Origin: Chitinimonas koreensis
GTDB lineage: Bacteria; Pseudomonadota; Gammaproteobacteria; Burkholderiales; Chitinimonadaceae
NCBI RefSeq assembly: GCF_014353015.1
Contig: NZ_CP060704.1
Coordinates: 1 to 64,000 of the forward strand
DNA: 64,000 nt
Direction of reading: 5' to 3'
A program made the position numbers and the translations under genes. The notes under the pieces were generated by a model. The model worked only from the letters and a program-made list of their open reading frames with translations. It was not told the DNA's origin and made no database searches. Within the stretch, counting starts at the first letter, position 1, and every line of letters starts with the position of its first letter. Below, piece after piece: positions 48,332-56,516 of the stretch.

Positions 48332-49372
48332 ATGCAGCTCAAACCGGCCGAACTCGCCAGCCACCTGGCCGCCAGGCGCCTGGCGCCGATCTACCTGGTG
48401 CACGGCGAAGAAGCGCTGGTGGCGCTCGAAGCCGCCCAGGCGATCCGCGATGCGGCGCGCGCCGCCGGCTTCGCCGAGCGCGAGGTGCTGACCGTCGAGC
48501 CCGGCTTCAAGTGGGCCGAGCTGGCGGCCAGCGGCCAGGCCATCTCCTTGTTCGCCGAGCAGAAGCTGATCGAGCTGCGCATCCCGACCGGCAAGCCCGG
48601 CACCGAGGGCGGCGACGCGCTGCAGCAGTACGCCGCCGGTGCGCCGGCCGAGAACGTCCTGCTGGTGCAATGTCCCAAGCTCGAAAAGGTCCAGCAGCAG
48701 TCCAAGTGGTTCGCCGCGCTCGAAGGCGCCGGCGTCGCTGTGGCCTGCCCGCTGGTCGGCCGCGCCGAGCTGCCGGGCTGGATTTCCGAGCGGCTGGCGC
48801 GCCAGCAGCAGCGGCTGGCGCCCGATGCGCTCGACTACCTGTGCGCACGGGTCGAGGGCAATCTCTTGGCCGCCAAGCAGGAGATCGACAAGCTCGCGCT
48901 GCTGCATCCGCCGGGCGAGCTGGACCTCGCCGCGCTGACCGAGGCAGTGGCCAACGTGGCCCGCTACGACGTCTGGGGCCTGGGCGAGGCGCTGGTAGCC
49001 GGCGACGCGGCGCGGCTCGCGCGCATGCTCGACGGCCTGCGCGGCGAGGGCGAGGCGCCGCACCTGGTGCTGTGGGCGCTGGCCGATGAAGTGCGGGCGC
49101 TGCTGCGGGTCGGCCTGGGCCGCGCGCAGGGCGGCAACCTGCAGCAGCTCTACCGCGAGAACCGCGTCTGGGGCGACAAGCAGCGCCGCTACCCGGCCGC
49201 GCTCGACCGGCTCAAGGCCAGCCAGCTCAAGGCCGCCCTGGCGCACGCGGCCGAGATCGACCGCATCGTCAAGGGCGTCGGCCAGGGCGAGGCCTGGGAA
49301 GAATTGCTGAAGCTGTGCATGCGGCTGATGCCGGCTGCGCAGGCGATGGGACGCACATCCATGCGCGGCTGA
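48332..49372 (+). CDS. holA: DNA polymerase III delta subunit
   Basis: Wrench subunit of the clamp loader that opens the beta ring. It is 346 residues, the normal size. It starts MQLKPAELASHLAARRLAPI and has YLVHGEEALVALEAAQAIRD. The C-terminal helical domain shows RYDVWGLGEALVAGDAARL and QLYRENRVWGDKQRRYPAAL. It follows lptE by 2 bp, so it is translationally coupled. Functionally it serves the DnaN clamp encoded at 1026. Confidence 0.95.
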   Translation: MQLKPAELASHLAARRLAPIYLVHGEEALVALEAAQAIRDAARAAGFAEREVLTVEPGFKWAELAASGQAISLFAEQKLIELRIPTGKPGTEGGDALQQYAAGAPAENVLLVQCPKLEKVQQQSKWFAALEGAGVAVACPLVGRAELPGWISERLARQQQRLAPDALDYLCARVEGNLLAAKQEIDKLALLHPPGELDLAALTEAVANVARYDVWGLGEALVAGDAARLARMLDGLRGEGEAPHLVLWALADEVRALLRVGLGRAQGGNLQQLYRENRVWGDKQRRYPAALDRLKASQLKAALAHAAEIDRIVKGVGQGEAWEELLKLCMRLMPAAQAMGRTSMRG

Positions 49373-49421
49373 AGCTGCGCCTGCGGCTACGGTGGCCGTG
49401 GATGGACAGACGAAAAGACGT

Positions 49422-49520
49422 ACCGCAGAGGACGCTGAGGACACGGAAACGGCGAGCCCGGCAGCAACGGCAGCCTGAGCAGGTTGATTTTGCCTCCGCG
49501 TCCTTGGCGTCCTCTGCGGT
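49422..49520. repeat. Long inverted repeat element, copy 2
   Basis: ACCGCAGAGGACGCTGAGGA (from 49422) faces TCCTTGGCGTCCTCTGCGGT (to 49520), about 20 bp of near-perfect stem around a 59-base centre. It is the same family as copies at 43582 and 60308. It occupies the holA-rng spacer. Confidence 0.8.
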
Positions 49521-49597
49521 GAAAGTTTTGTGCCGCTTGACGGCGATATCAGCAAGGTCCGCGCGGGCAGGCGGGCCGCACTCAAGACAGGCCGGCC

Positions 49598-51055
49598 ATG
49601 AAAGAACACATCCTCATCAACGTCACCCCGCAGGAAACGCGGGTGGCGGTCACCGAAGAAGGCGTGGTGCAGGAGCTGCACATCGAGCGCACCGCCGCGC
49701 GCGGCATCGTCGGCAACGTCTACCTCGGCACCGTCAAGCGCGTGCTGCCGGGCATGCAGTCGGCCTTCATCGAGATCGGCCTGGAGCGCGCCGCCTTCCT
49801 GCATATCGCCGACGTGATCGAGCAGCGCCAGCACCCGAGCGAGCCGCAGCGCATCGAACGGCTGATGTTCGAGGGCCAGAGCGTGATGGTGCAGGTGATC
49901 AAGGACCCGATCGGCAGCAAGGGCGCCCGGCTCAGCACCCAGATCAGCATCGCCGGCCGCTTCCTGGTGTTCCTGCCGCAGGAACACCATATCGGCATCA
50001 GCCAGCGCATCGAGCACGGCGAGGGCCGCGAGCACCTGCGCGAGCGGCTGCTGCGCCTGTTGCCCGACGCCAAGAACCACGGCGGCTACATCCTGCGCAC
50101 CTCGGCCGAGCACGCCACCGACGACGAGCTGCGTGCTGACATCGACTACCTCGAACGGATCTGGGCCGACCTCAAGCTCAAGTCCAAGACCATGCCGCCG
50201 GAGACGTTGCTGTACCAGGACCTGAACCTGCAGATGCGGGTGCTGCGCGACATCGTCACCGACGAGACGCAGAAGGTGGTGGTCGATTCACGTGAAACGT
50301 TCCAGAAGATGGCGGAGTTCGCCGAGGCCTTCGTGGTCAACGTCGCGCCGCGCATCGAGCACTACCAGGGCGAGCGGCCGCTGTTCGAGATGCACGGCGT
50401 CGAGGCCGAGATCGAGCGCGCGCTGGCCCGGCGGGTCAACCTCAAGTTCGGTGGCTACCTGATCATCGACCAGACCGAGGCGATGACCACCATCGACGTC
50501 AATACCGGCGGTTTCGTCGGCACCCGCAGCTTCGACGACACCATCTTCAAGACCAATCTCGAAGCGACCCAGGTGATCGCGCGCCAGCTCAAGCTGCGCA
50601 ACCTCGGCGGCATCATCATCGTCGACTTCATCGACATGGATAACGGCGAGCACCGCGAGCAGGTGCTGCACGAATTGCACAAGGCGCTGGCCAAGGACCG
50701 CACCAAGGTCACGGTATCGGGCTTCACCTCGCTGGGCCTGGTCGAGATCACCCGCAAGCGCACGCGCGAGAGCCTGGCCCACGTGCTGTGCGAGCCCTGC
50801 CCGGTGTGCCAGGGCCGCGGCGAGATCAAGACCGCCCAGACGGTGTGCTACGAGATCCTGCGCGAGATCCTGCGCGAGGCGCGCCAGTTCAATGCGCGCG
50901 AATACCGCATCCTCGGCTCGCAGACGGTGATCGACATGTTCCTCGACGAGGAGAGCGCCAACCTGGCGATGCTGGCCGACTTCATCGGCAAGCCGATTTC
51001 GCTGCAGGTGGAGACGGCGTATACGCAGGAGCAGTACGACGTGATCCTGGTGTGA
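49598..51055 (+). CDS. rng: Ribonuclease G
   Basis: Endoribonuclease that matures 16S rRNA 5' ends. It is 485 residues, fitting RNase G rather than the longer RNase E. It has an N-terminal S1 domain (GIVGNVYLGTVKRVLPGMQS), catalytic aspartates in TTIDVNTGGFVGTRSFDDTI and IIIVDFIDMDN, and a zinc link CPVC in CEPCPVCQGRGEIKTAQT. A parS-like 16-mer lies in codons for VDSRET (50284-50299). A clean terminator follows. Confidence 0.96.
   Translation: MKEHILINVTPQETRVAVTEEGVVQELHIERTAARGIVGNVYLGTVKRVLPGMQSAFIEIGLERAAFLHIADVIEQRQHPSEPQRIERLMFEGQSVMVQVIKDPIGSKGARLSTQISIAGRFLVFLPQEHHIGISQRIEHGEGREHLRERLLRLLPDAKNHGGYILRTSAEHATDDELRADIDYLERIWADLKLKSKTMPPETLLYQDLNLQMRVLRDIVTDETQKVVVDSRETFQKMAEFAEAFVVNVAPRIEHYQGERPLFEMHGVEAEIERALARRVNLKFGGYLIIDQTEAMTTIDVNTGGFVGTRSFDDTIFKTNLEATQVIARQLKLRNLGGIIIVDFIDMDNGEHREQVLHELHKALAKDRTKVTVSGFTSLGLVEITRKRTRESLAHVLCEPCPVCQGRGEIKTAQTVCYEILREILREARQFNAREYRILGSQTVIDMFLDEESANLAMLADFIGKPISLQVETAYTQEQYDVILV
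50284..50299. promoter_or_regulatory. parS-like site within rng
   Basis: CGATTCACGTGAAACG matches parS (TGTTTCACGTGAAACA) at 13 of 16 positions with the core TTCACGTGAAAC intact. It is written in codons GAT TCA CGT GAA ACG; TCA and CGT look unusual for this GC-rich gene, which otherwise favours TCG/AGC and CGC. That suggests selection on the DNA site. It lies about 45.6 kb from the match at 4707. Confidence 0.65.
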
Positions 51056-51083
51056 TCCGCCAGTCTGGACGACGCAGAATTGG

Positions 51084-51108
51084 AAAGGCCCACGCAAGTG
51101 GGCCTTTT
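51084..51108. terminator. Intrinsic terminator between rng and the TPR regulator
   Basis: Perfect 10-bp stem AAAGGCCCAC-GCAA-GTGGGCCTTT with flanking A and T runs, so it can work in both directions for these convergent genes. Confidence 0.9.
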
Positions 51109-51134
51109 CGTTCCGTGTACGGGCCGGGCCGTGC

Positions 51135-52865
51135 TCAGGTCCGGAACCGCCGCTTGGTGGTATTGAACGCCTCGCGCAGCTTCAGGTACTTCACGCTGGC
51201 CGGTTCGAGCGACTTCACCCGGTCGAGATAGGCCTGGGCCATGTCCATGTGGCCCTGGTGCCAGCCCAGCCGCGCCACGTAGGCCAGCATGGCGTTCACC
51301 GCGTTCAGCATCACCTGGATGTTGGCCGGCATCTCGTTCACCGCCTGGATGAACTTCTGCACCGCGCCTTCGAGGTCGCCGGCCTGGGCCATGCGCACCG
51401 CCTCGTTGTTGATCTCGACGATCGCTTTCGCATTGCGTTCGATCATCTCCTGGCCGAGGTCGGCGCGGCCGATGTGGGCGTACATGTCGGTGACGCGGTC
51501 GAGCATCGCCGAATTCTCGTGGTGGTTGCGGATCACCTTGTTGACGATCTCGCCGGCCGCCTCGTCCTCGCCGAGCGCGTAGCAGGCCTCGGCCAGCTCG
51601 AGCGAGAAATGGTCGGGCACCTCGTCGGCGATGCCGGCGAACTGCTGGCGCGCCTTGCCCAAGAGTTCGATCGCGCGCTTGTCGTTGCCCTGCTTGTGGG
51701 CGACCTGGGTCTCCATCACGGTGGCCAGCAGCTCGGCCTTGCCGTCGTGGCGGAATTCGCGCCGCACGTCGGCGGCCACCTTGGCGGCCTCCATCACGTC
51801 GCCGGCGCCGAGGTGGGCCTTGGCCAGCGAGGCGTAGTCGCCGGCGTCGCGCCAGAACGAATACTTGGCGATGCCGACGGTCTGCTGGTAGGACTTCACC
51901 GCGGTGGCGAAGTCGCCGTTCTTCATCGCCACCTCGCCGAGCCGCTTGTGGCGCGACACGTTGGCGGCCGACAGCTCGACCGCGCGCGCCAGCACGCCCT
52001 GCGCCTCGGGCAGCTCGTGCTCGGCCTGGTGGATCTTGGCCAGCCAGTCGTAGGCTTCCATGATGCGGTTGTTCTCGGCCAGCAGGCCCTCGAAGATCTC
52101 GCGCGCGCCGGCGTAGTCCTTCAGGTGGAACAGCGCCTTGCCGAGGCCCATGCGCGCCCACGGGATGTCGCGCGCGCCGAGCACCGCCTGGTAGGTGTCG
52201 CGCGCCAGCGCATGGTCGCCGATGGTCAGCGCGATGCGGCCCTTCATCTTGAGGAAGTCGACGGTGAACGGATCGCGCCGGGCGATGCGCTCGTTGCACT
52301 CGTTCAGCGCCTTGAAGTAGTCCTCCTTCAGCATGGCGGCGTCGAGCACGTCGAACTCGGCCTTCTTGCGGTAGACCCGGTCCAGCCGCTGCTTCAGTTC
52401 CTCGCCGGTGAAGGGCTTGAGCAGGTAGTCGTCGGGCGCCAGCTCGGCGGCCGAGATCACCATCCGCATGCGCCGCTCGCCGGTCACCACCATGAAGATG
52501 GCCGAGGGCTTGAGCAGGTTGCGCAGCTTCAGCTCTTCGAGCAGGTGCAGGCCGTCGTAGCCGTGGCCGAGGTCGAAGTCGGCCAGGATCACGTCGTAGT
52601 CGCCGCGCTTGATCATGCCGATCGCTTCGGTGGCGCGATGGGCGTAGTCCATCTTGGTCACGCCGAAGGTGGACAGCGTGGCGTTCATCGCCGAACGCAT
52701 CTCCTGCACCGCGTCGACCACCATGAAGCGCTTGCTGGCGTAGTCGATGTTGGCGGCCGGGGCGAAAGCGCGCTGCATGCTCTCGGCCGTGGCTTCCTCG
52801 CTGTTGCCGGCCCGCGCGGCGCGCGCCGCGGCGAACAGGGCCGAATTGCCGGCAGTCTCTGCCAT
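51135..52865 (-). CDS. Response regulator receiver fused to TPR repeats
   Basis: Predicted 576-residue protein. After a 45-residue leader comes a receiver domain (about 47-165) with phospho-acceptor D96 in YDVILADFDLGHGYDG, the TGE switch and conserved lysine in DDYLLKPF. The remainder is a long array of tetratricopeptide-type helices (WARMGLGKALFHLKDYAGAR, SRHKRLGEVAMKNGDFATAV). There is no DNA-binding or enzymatic output, so it likely signals by protein contact. No kinase is adjacent. It starts 130 bp after the uvrD stop on the same strand and may be co-transcribed. Partners are unknown. Confidence 0.85.
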   Translation of the reverse strand: MAETAGNSALFAAARAARAGNSEEATAESMQRAFAPAANIDYASKRFMVVDAVQEMRSAMNATLSTFGVTKMDYAHRATEAIGMIKRGDYDVILADFDLGHGYDGLHLLEELKLRNLLKPSAIFMVVTGERRMRMVISAAELAPDDYLLKPFTGEELKQRLDRVYRKKAEFDVLDAAMLKEDYFKALNECNERIARRDPFTVDFLKMKGRIALTIGDHALARDTYQAVLGARDIPWARMGLGKALFHLKDYAGAREIFEGLLAENNRIMEAYDWLAKIHQAEHELPEAQGVLARAVELSAANVSRHKRLGEVAMKNGDFATAVKSYQQTVGIAKYSFWRDAGDYASLAKAHLGAGDVMEAAKVAADVRREFRHDGKAELLATVMETQVAHKQGNDKRAIELLGKARQQFAGIADEVPDHFSLELAEACYALGEDEAAGEIVNKVIRNHHENSAMLDRVTDMYAHIGRADLGQEMIERNAKAIVEINNEAVRMAQAGDLEGAVQKFIQAVNEMPANIQVMLNAVNAMLAYVARLGWHQGHMDMAQAYLDRVKSLEPASVKYLKLREAFNTTKRRFRT

Positions 52866-52995
52866 GATGGAATCCTCCGATCCGGCGAGCGCGAGTCTTG
52901 CCGCGCAGCCGGCGCACGCCGCGGTGCACCGGCTGCGCGGCTGGCTTGTTCGCCTTGCCGCGGCCCGCCGTTGGCCCGGTCGAAACGACCGGGCG

Positions 52996-55167
52996 TCAAT
53001 TCACCAGTGTAAGTCGCGCATATTCAAGCGCAAGCCACTTCACCCCGGCGGCGCCGAAGTTCACCTGCACGTTGGCATTCTTGCCGCTGCCGTCGTAGTC
53101 GACCACCACGCCGCGGCCGAACTTCGGATGCTCGACGCTGGCGCCGACGCGCAGGCCGTGCTCGGGCGCCTTCTTCTCGGCCGGCCGGCTCGGCATCGCC
53201 GCCGGCGCGTAGCCGCGGTTCAGCCATTTCAGCAGATCCTGCGGAATCTCGGACAGGAAGCGCGAGGCCAGCGAGAAGCGCGTCTGGCCGTGCAGCATGC
53301 GGCTCTGCGCCAGGCTGATGTAGAGCCGGCGGCGCGCGCGGGTGATCGCGACATAGGCCAGCCGGCGTTCTTCCTCGAGCGACTCGGGGTCGTTCAGGCT
53401 GTTGTCGTGCGGGAACAGCCCCTCCTCGACGCCGGTCAGGAATACCGCGTGGAATTCCAACCCCTTGGCGGCGTGCACCGTCATCAGCTGCAGCGCGTCC
53501 TGGCCCGGCGCCGCCTCGTGCTCGCCGGCCTCGAGGCTGGCCTGGGTCAGGAAGTCGACCACGCTGTCCTCGTTCTCCTGCACGAAGCGGTCGGCCGCGG
53601 CGACCAGCTGTTCGAGGTTCTCCAGCCGGTCCTGGCCTTCCTTGTCGAGCCGGTAGTGCTCGATCAGGCCCGACTGCTCGATCGCCAGCTGGACCAGCTC
53701 GGGCAGGGTCAGGCCGTCGGCCTGGGCGCGCATGCCCTCGATCAGCTGGATGAACTTGCCGACCGCTGCGGCGCTGCGGCCGGCGCCGCCCGAGCAGGCC
53801 GCCTGCCAGATGCTGGCGCCGGTGCCGCGGGCGGTCTCGCCGAGGATCTCCAGCGTGCGGTTGCCGATGCCGCGGGCCGGGAAGTTGATGACGCGCAGGA
53901 GCGCGTTGTCGTCGTCCGGGTTGTTGATCAGCCGCAGGTAGGCCAGCGCGTGCTTGATCTCCTGCCGTTCGAAGAAGCGCAGGCCGCCGTAGACGCGGTA
54001 GGACAGGCCGGCCTGGAACAGCGCGTGTTCGAGCACCCGCGACTGGGCGTTGGAGCGGTACAGCAGCGCCATGTCCGACAGCGCCGTGCCTTCGCGGTGC
54101 AGCTGGCGCACCTCGTCGACCACGAACTGCGCCTCCTCGAAGTCGGTGGCGGCCTCGAACACCCGGATCGGGTCGCCGGCGCTCTCCTCGGTCCACAGGT
54201 TCTTGCCGAGCCGGCCGCGGTTGTGCGAGATCAGCGCGTTGGCGGCGTCGAGGATGTTGCCGTGCGAGCGGTAGTTCTGCTCCAGCCGGATGATGGTGTC
54301 GACCTTGAAGTCGCGTTCGAAGTCGCGCATGTTGCCGACGTTGGCGCCGCGGAAGGCGTAGATCGACTGGTCGTCGTCGCCGACCGCGAACACCGCGGCG
54401 GTCGGCGCCTGGGCGGCGTCGCCGGCCATCCGGCCCATCAGCCCGGCGTAGTCGTCCTTGCCGGCCAGGAGCTTGAGCCACTTGTACTGCAGGCGGTTGG
54501 TGTCCTGGAACTCGTCGACCAGGATGTAGCGGAAGCGCGCCTGGTAGTGGCCGCGCAGCGCGGCGTTGTCGCGCAGCAGCTCGTAGCTGCGCAGCAGCAG
54601 TTCGGCGAAATCGACCACGCCCTCGCGGCGGCACTGCCGTTCGTACTCCTCGTACAGCTGGCGCAGCATGCGGGTGTAGTCGTCCCAGGCCTCGACCTCG
54701 GGCGGCCGGCGGCCCTCTTCCTTGTTGGCGTTGATGAAGTGCATCAGGTCGCGCGGCGGGTATTTCTCGTCGTCGACGTTGAGCGCCTTCAGGAGACGCT
54801 TGATCGCGGCCAGCTGGTCGGCGCTGTCCATGATCTGGAACGCCTCGGGCAGGCCGGCGTCGCGCCAGTGCATGCGCAAGAGGCGGTTGCACAGGCCGTG
54901 GAAGGTGCCGACCCACAGCGAGCGCGCGTTGACCGGCAGCTGGGCCGAGATGCGCGTCAGCATCTCCTTGGCCGCCTTGTTGGTGAAGGTGACCGCCAGG
55001 ATGGCATGCTGGCTGGCCTGGCCGGTCGACAGCAGCCAGGCGATGCGGGTGGTCAGCACGCGCGTCTTGCCCGAGCCGGCGCCGGCCAGGATCAGGGCGG
55101 GCACTGCGGGCAGCGTGACGGCGGCGAGTTGTTCGGGATTGAGTCCGGCGAGCAGCGAAGACGACAT
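52996..55167 (-). CDS. uvrD: DNA helicase II, UvrD/PcrA type
   Basis: Superfamily 1A 3'-5' helicase of nucleotide-excision and mismatch repair. It is 723 residues from MSSSLLAGLNPEQLAAVTLP. Walker A is GAGSGKT at 29-35; motif II region is YILVDEFQDTNRLQYKWLKL; other motifs are VGDDDQSIYAFRGAN, LMTVHAAKGLEFHAVFLTGV and EERRLAYVAITRARRRLYIS. A C-terminal Tudor-like tail (GASVEHPKFGRGVVVDYDGS) supports UvrD over Rep. Divergent from the solute-binding gene at 55385. Confidence 0.95.
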   Translation of the reverse strand: MSSSLLAGLNPEQLAAVTLPAVPALILAGAGSGKTRVLTTRIAWLLSTGQASQHAILAVTFTNKAAKEMLTRISAQLPVNARSLWVGTFHGLCNRLLRMHWRDAGLPEAFQIMDSADQLAAIKRLLKALNVDDEKYPPRDLMHFINANKEEGRRPPEVEAWDDYTRMLRQLYEEYERQCRREGVVDFAELLLRSYELLRDNAALRGHYQARFRYILVDEFQDTNRLQYKWLKLLAGKDDYAGLMGRMAGDAAQAPTAAVFAVGDDDQSIYAFRGANVGNMRDFERDFKVDTIIRLEQNYRSHGNILDAANALISHNRGRLGKNLWTEESAGDPIRVFEAATDFEEAQFVVDEVRQLHREGTALSDMALLYRSNAQSRVLEHALFQAGLSYRVYGGLRFFERQEIKHALAYLRLINNPDDDNALLRVINFPARGIGNRTLEILGETARGTGASIWQAACSGGAGRSAAAVGKFIQLIEGMRAQADGLTLPELVQLAIEQSGLIEHYRLDKEGQDRLENLEQLVAAADRFVQENEDSVVDFLTQASLEAGEHEAAPGQDALQLMTVHAAKGLEFHAVFLTGVEEGLFPHDNSLNDPESLEEERRLAYVAITRARRRLYISLAQSRMLHGQTRFSLASRFLSEIPQDLLKWLNRGYAPAAMPSRPAEKKAPEHGLRVGASVEHPKFGRGVVVDYDGSGKNANVQVNFGAAGVKWLALEYARLTLVN

Positions 55168-55330
55168 GGTGGGCTTTCTGTGGGGCTGGGCCGATTGTAT
55201 GCGATGTACCCGCCCGGGCCGCATCGGCTCGGCCGGGCCATGCTGGGGTAAACGGCAACAGCCGAGCGAGCGGCCGCTCGCTATGATGTGAGCATAGAGT
55301 CCGGCTGAAGGCTGGGCCCGAATCACAAGA

Positions 55331-55367
55331 ACGAGGCGACCGCATGCGGCCGCCTCGTTTTCATTTT
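55331..55367 (+). terminator. Terminator-like hairpin in the leader of the solute-binding gene
   Basis: ACGAGGCG (55331-55338) pairs with CGCCTCGT (55351-55358), with an inner CCG/CGG pairing, and is followed by TTTCATTTT. It ends only 17 bases before ATG 55385 and just before the GGAG ribosome site. Either it terminates a short upstream RNA or it is an attenuator for this gene. The rest of the 217-bp spacer shows no other clear signal. Confidence 0.65.
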
Positions 55368-55384
55368 GTCCGGAGAATTCCCCC

Positions 55385-56185
55385 ATGTTTCGTTCCTTCC
55401 TCCTGGCCGGCGCCGCGTTCGCGCTGCTGCAGGCCCCTGCCCACGCCGACCTGGTCGACGACATCAAGGCGCGCGGCCAGCTGCGGGTCGGCGCCAATGC
55501 CGACGCGCCGCCGTTCGGCTTCGTCAACCGCGACAAGACCATCTCGGGCTACGACATCGACATGGCCGCGCTGGTGGCCAAGAAGCTCGGCGTGCAGATC
55601 GTGGTGCAGAACCTCGATCCGGCCGACCGCATCGGCCTGCTGAAGGGCGGCAAGGTCGACCTGATCGCCGCCACCATGACCAAGACCGCCGAACGCGAGC
55701 GCCAGGTGGACTTCTCCTACGGCTACTTCGTCACCGGCCAGAAGGTGCTGGCCAAGAAGGGCCGCTTCGCCGACCCGAACGCGTTGAACGGCGGCACCAT
55801 CGGCGTGGCGCGCGGCACCACGTCGGAGGCCCAGTTCAAGCAACTGTTCCCCAAGGCCATGCTGGTCTCGATGGACGACACCCAGCGCGCGGTCGATTTC
55901 CTGCAGAGCGGCAAGGTCGACGGCGTCACCGCCGACGAGCCGGCGCTGGCCGGCCTCCTGGCGCGGCTGCCCAACCGCGCGCAGTACGAGCTGTCGGTGT
56001 TCTCGCTGTCGACCGAGGCCTACGGCATGGCGGTGAAGAAGGGCGAGGCGCGCATGCTCAAGCTGGTCAACGAGGCGCTGGTCGAGGCCGAGCGCAGCGG
56101 CGAGGCGGCGCGCATCTTCAACCGCTGGTTCGGGCCGGAGAGCAGCAGCCCGCTGGTGCGGATCTTCAAGATCGGCGGGATGTGA
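55385..56185 (+). CDS. ABC transporter periplasmic amino-acid-binding protein (paralogue)
   Basis: Predicted 266-residue family 3 solute-binding protein and a clear paralogue of the product at 25646. It has a signal peptide ending APAHA, then DLVDDIKARGQLRVGANADA, TISGYDIDMAALVAKKLGVQ and AERERQVDFSYGYFVTGQKV. Both copies keep the same ending (IFNRWFGP followed by LxRIFKI-like sequence). No permease or ATPase is adjacent. It is preceded by a terminator-like leader hairpin and followed by composite repeat copy B. Polar amino acid binding is inferred. Confidence 0.92.
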   Translation: MFRSFLLAGAAFALLQAPAHADLVDDIKARGQLRVGANADAPPFGFVNRDKTISGYDIDMAALVAKKLGVQIVVQNLDPADRIGLLKGGKVDLIAATMTKTAERERQVDFSYGYFVTGQKVLAKKGRFADPNALNGGTIGVARGTTSEAQFKQLFPKAMLVSMDDTQRAVDFLQSGKVDGVTADEPALAGLLARLPNRAQYELSVFSLSTEAYGMAVKKGEARMLKLVNEALVEAERSGEAARIFNRWFGPESSSPLVRIFKIGGM

Positions 56186-56190
56186 GCCTT

Positions 56191-56350
56191 GGGGTTGTGA
56201 GGACGGCCTTGAAGGCTCGGCCGGATGTGCAGGCACCCGGCAAAGCCGGGCGCTTGCGGTTGGTGAGTGCTCCACCCACCGGCTCACCCCGATTTTATCC
56301 CGACTCCCCCCGCCCTCGCCGCCGCGAGGGAGCCTCGCTGGCGCTCGTCG
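56191..56350 (+). repeat. Composite intergenic repeat, copy B (short form)
   Basis: Shares with copy A (42270-42424) the GGGTTGTGA left end, the CACCCGG-CAAAG-CCGGGCGCTTGCGG hairpin and the right block CCCCCCGCCCTCGCCGCCGC, then GAGGGAGCCTCGCTGGCGCTCG. It fills about half of the 331-bp spacer before the RNase II gene. Confidence 0.75.
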
Positions 56351-56463
56351 CGCCATTGGTAGCCTGCAGCGGATGATTCGATAGTCCGCTACGCAAGGGA
56401 TCGCAAGCATGCTTGCCGAACTCGCCCAAGACGGCCGGTCCGGCCGGCGGCAGGGCCCTCGGG

Positions 56464-56469
56464 TATAAT
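56464..56469 (+). promoter_or_regulatory. Likely -10 for the RNase II-family gene
   Basis: TATAAT in GGGTATAATCCCGG, 47 bases before ATG 56517; no convincing -35. Same context as the leuS -10. Confidence 0.55.
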
Positions 56470-56516
56470 CCCGGCCCTTCCGCCACCCCTCCGACCGCCC
56501 GCCCGGGCGGCTCCGC

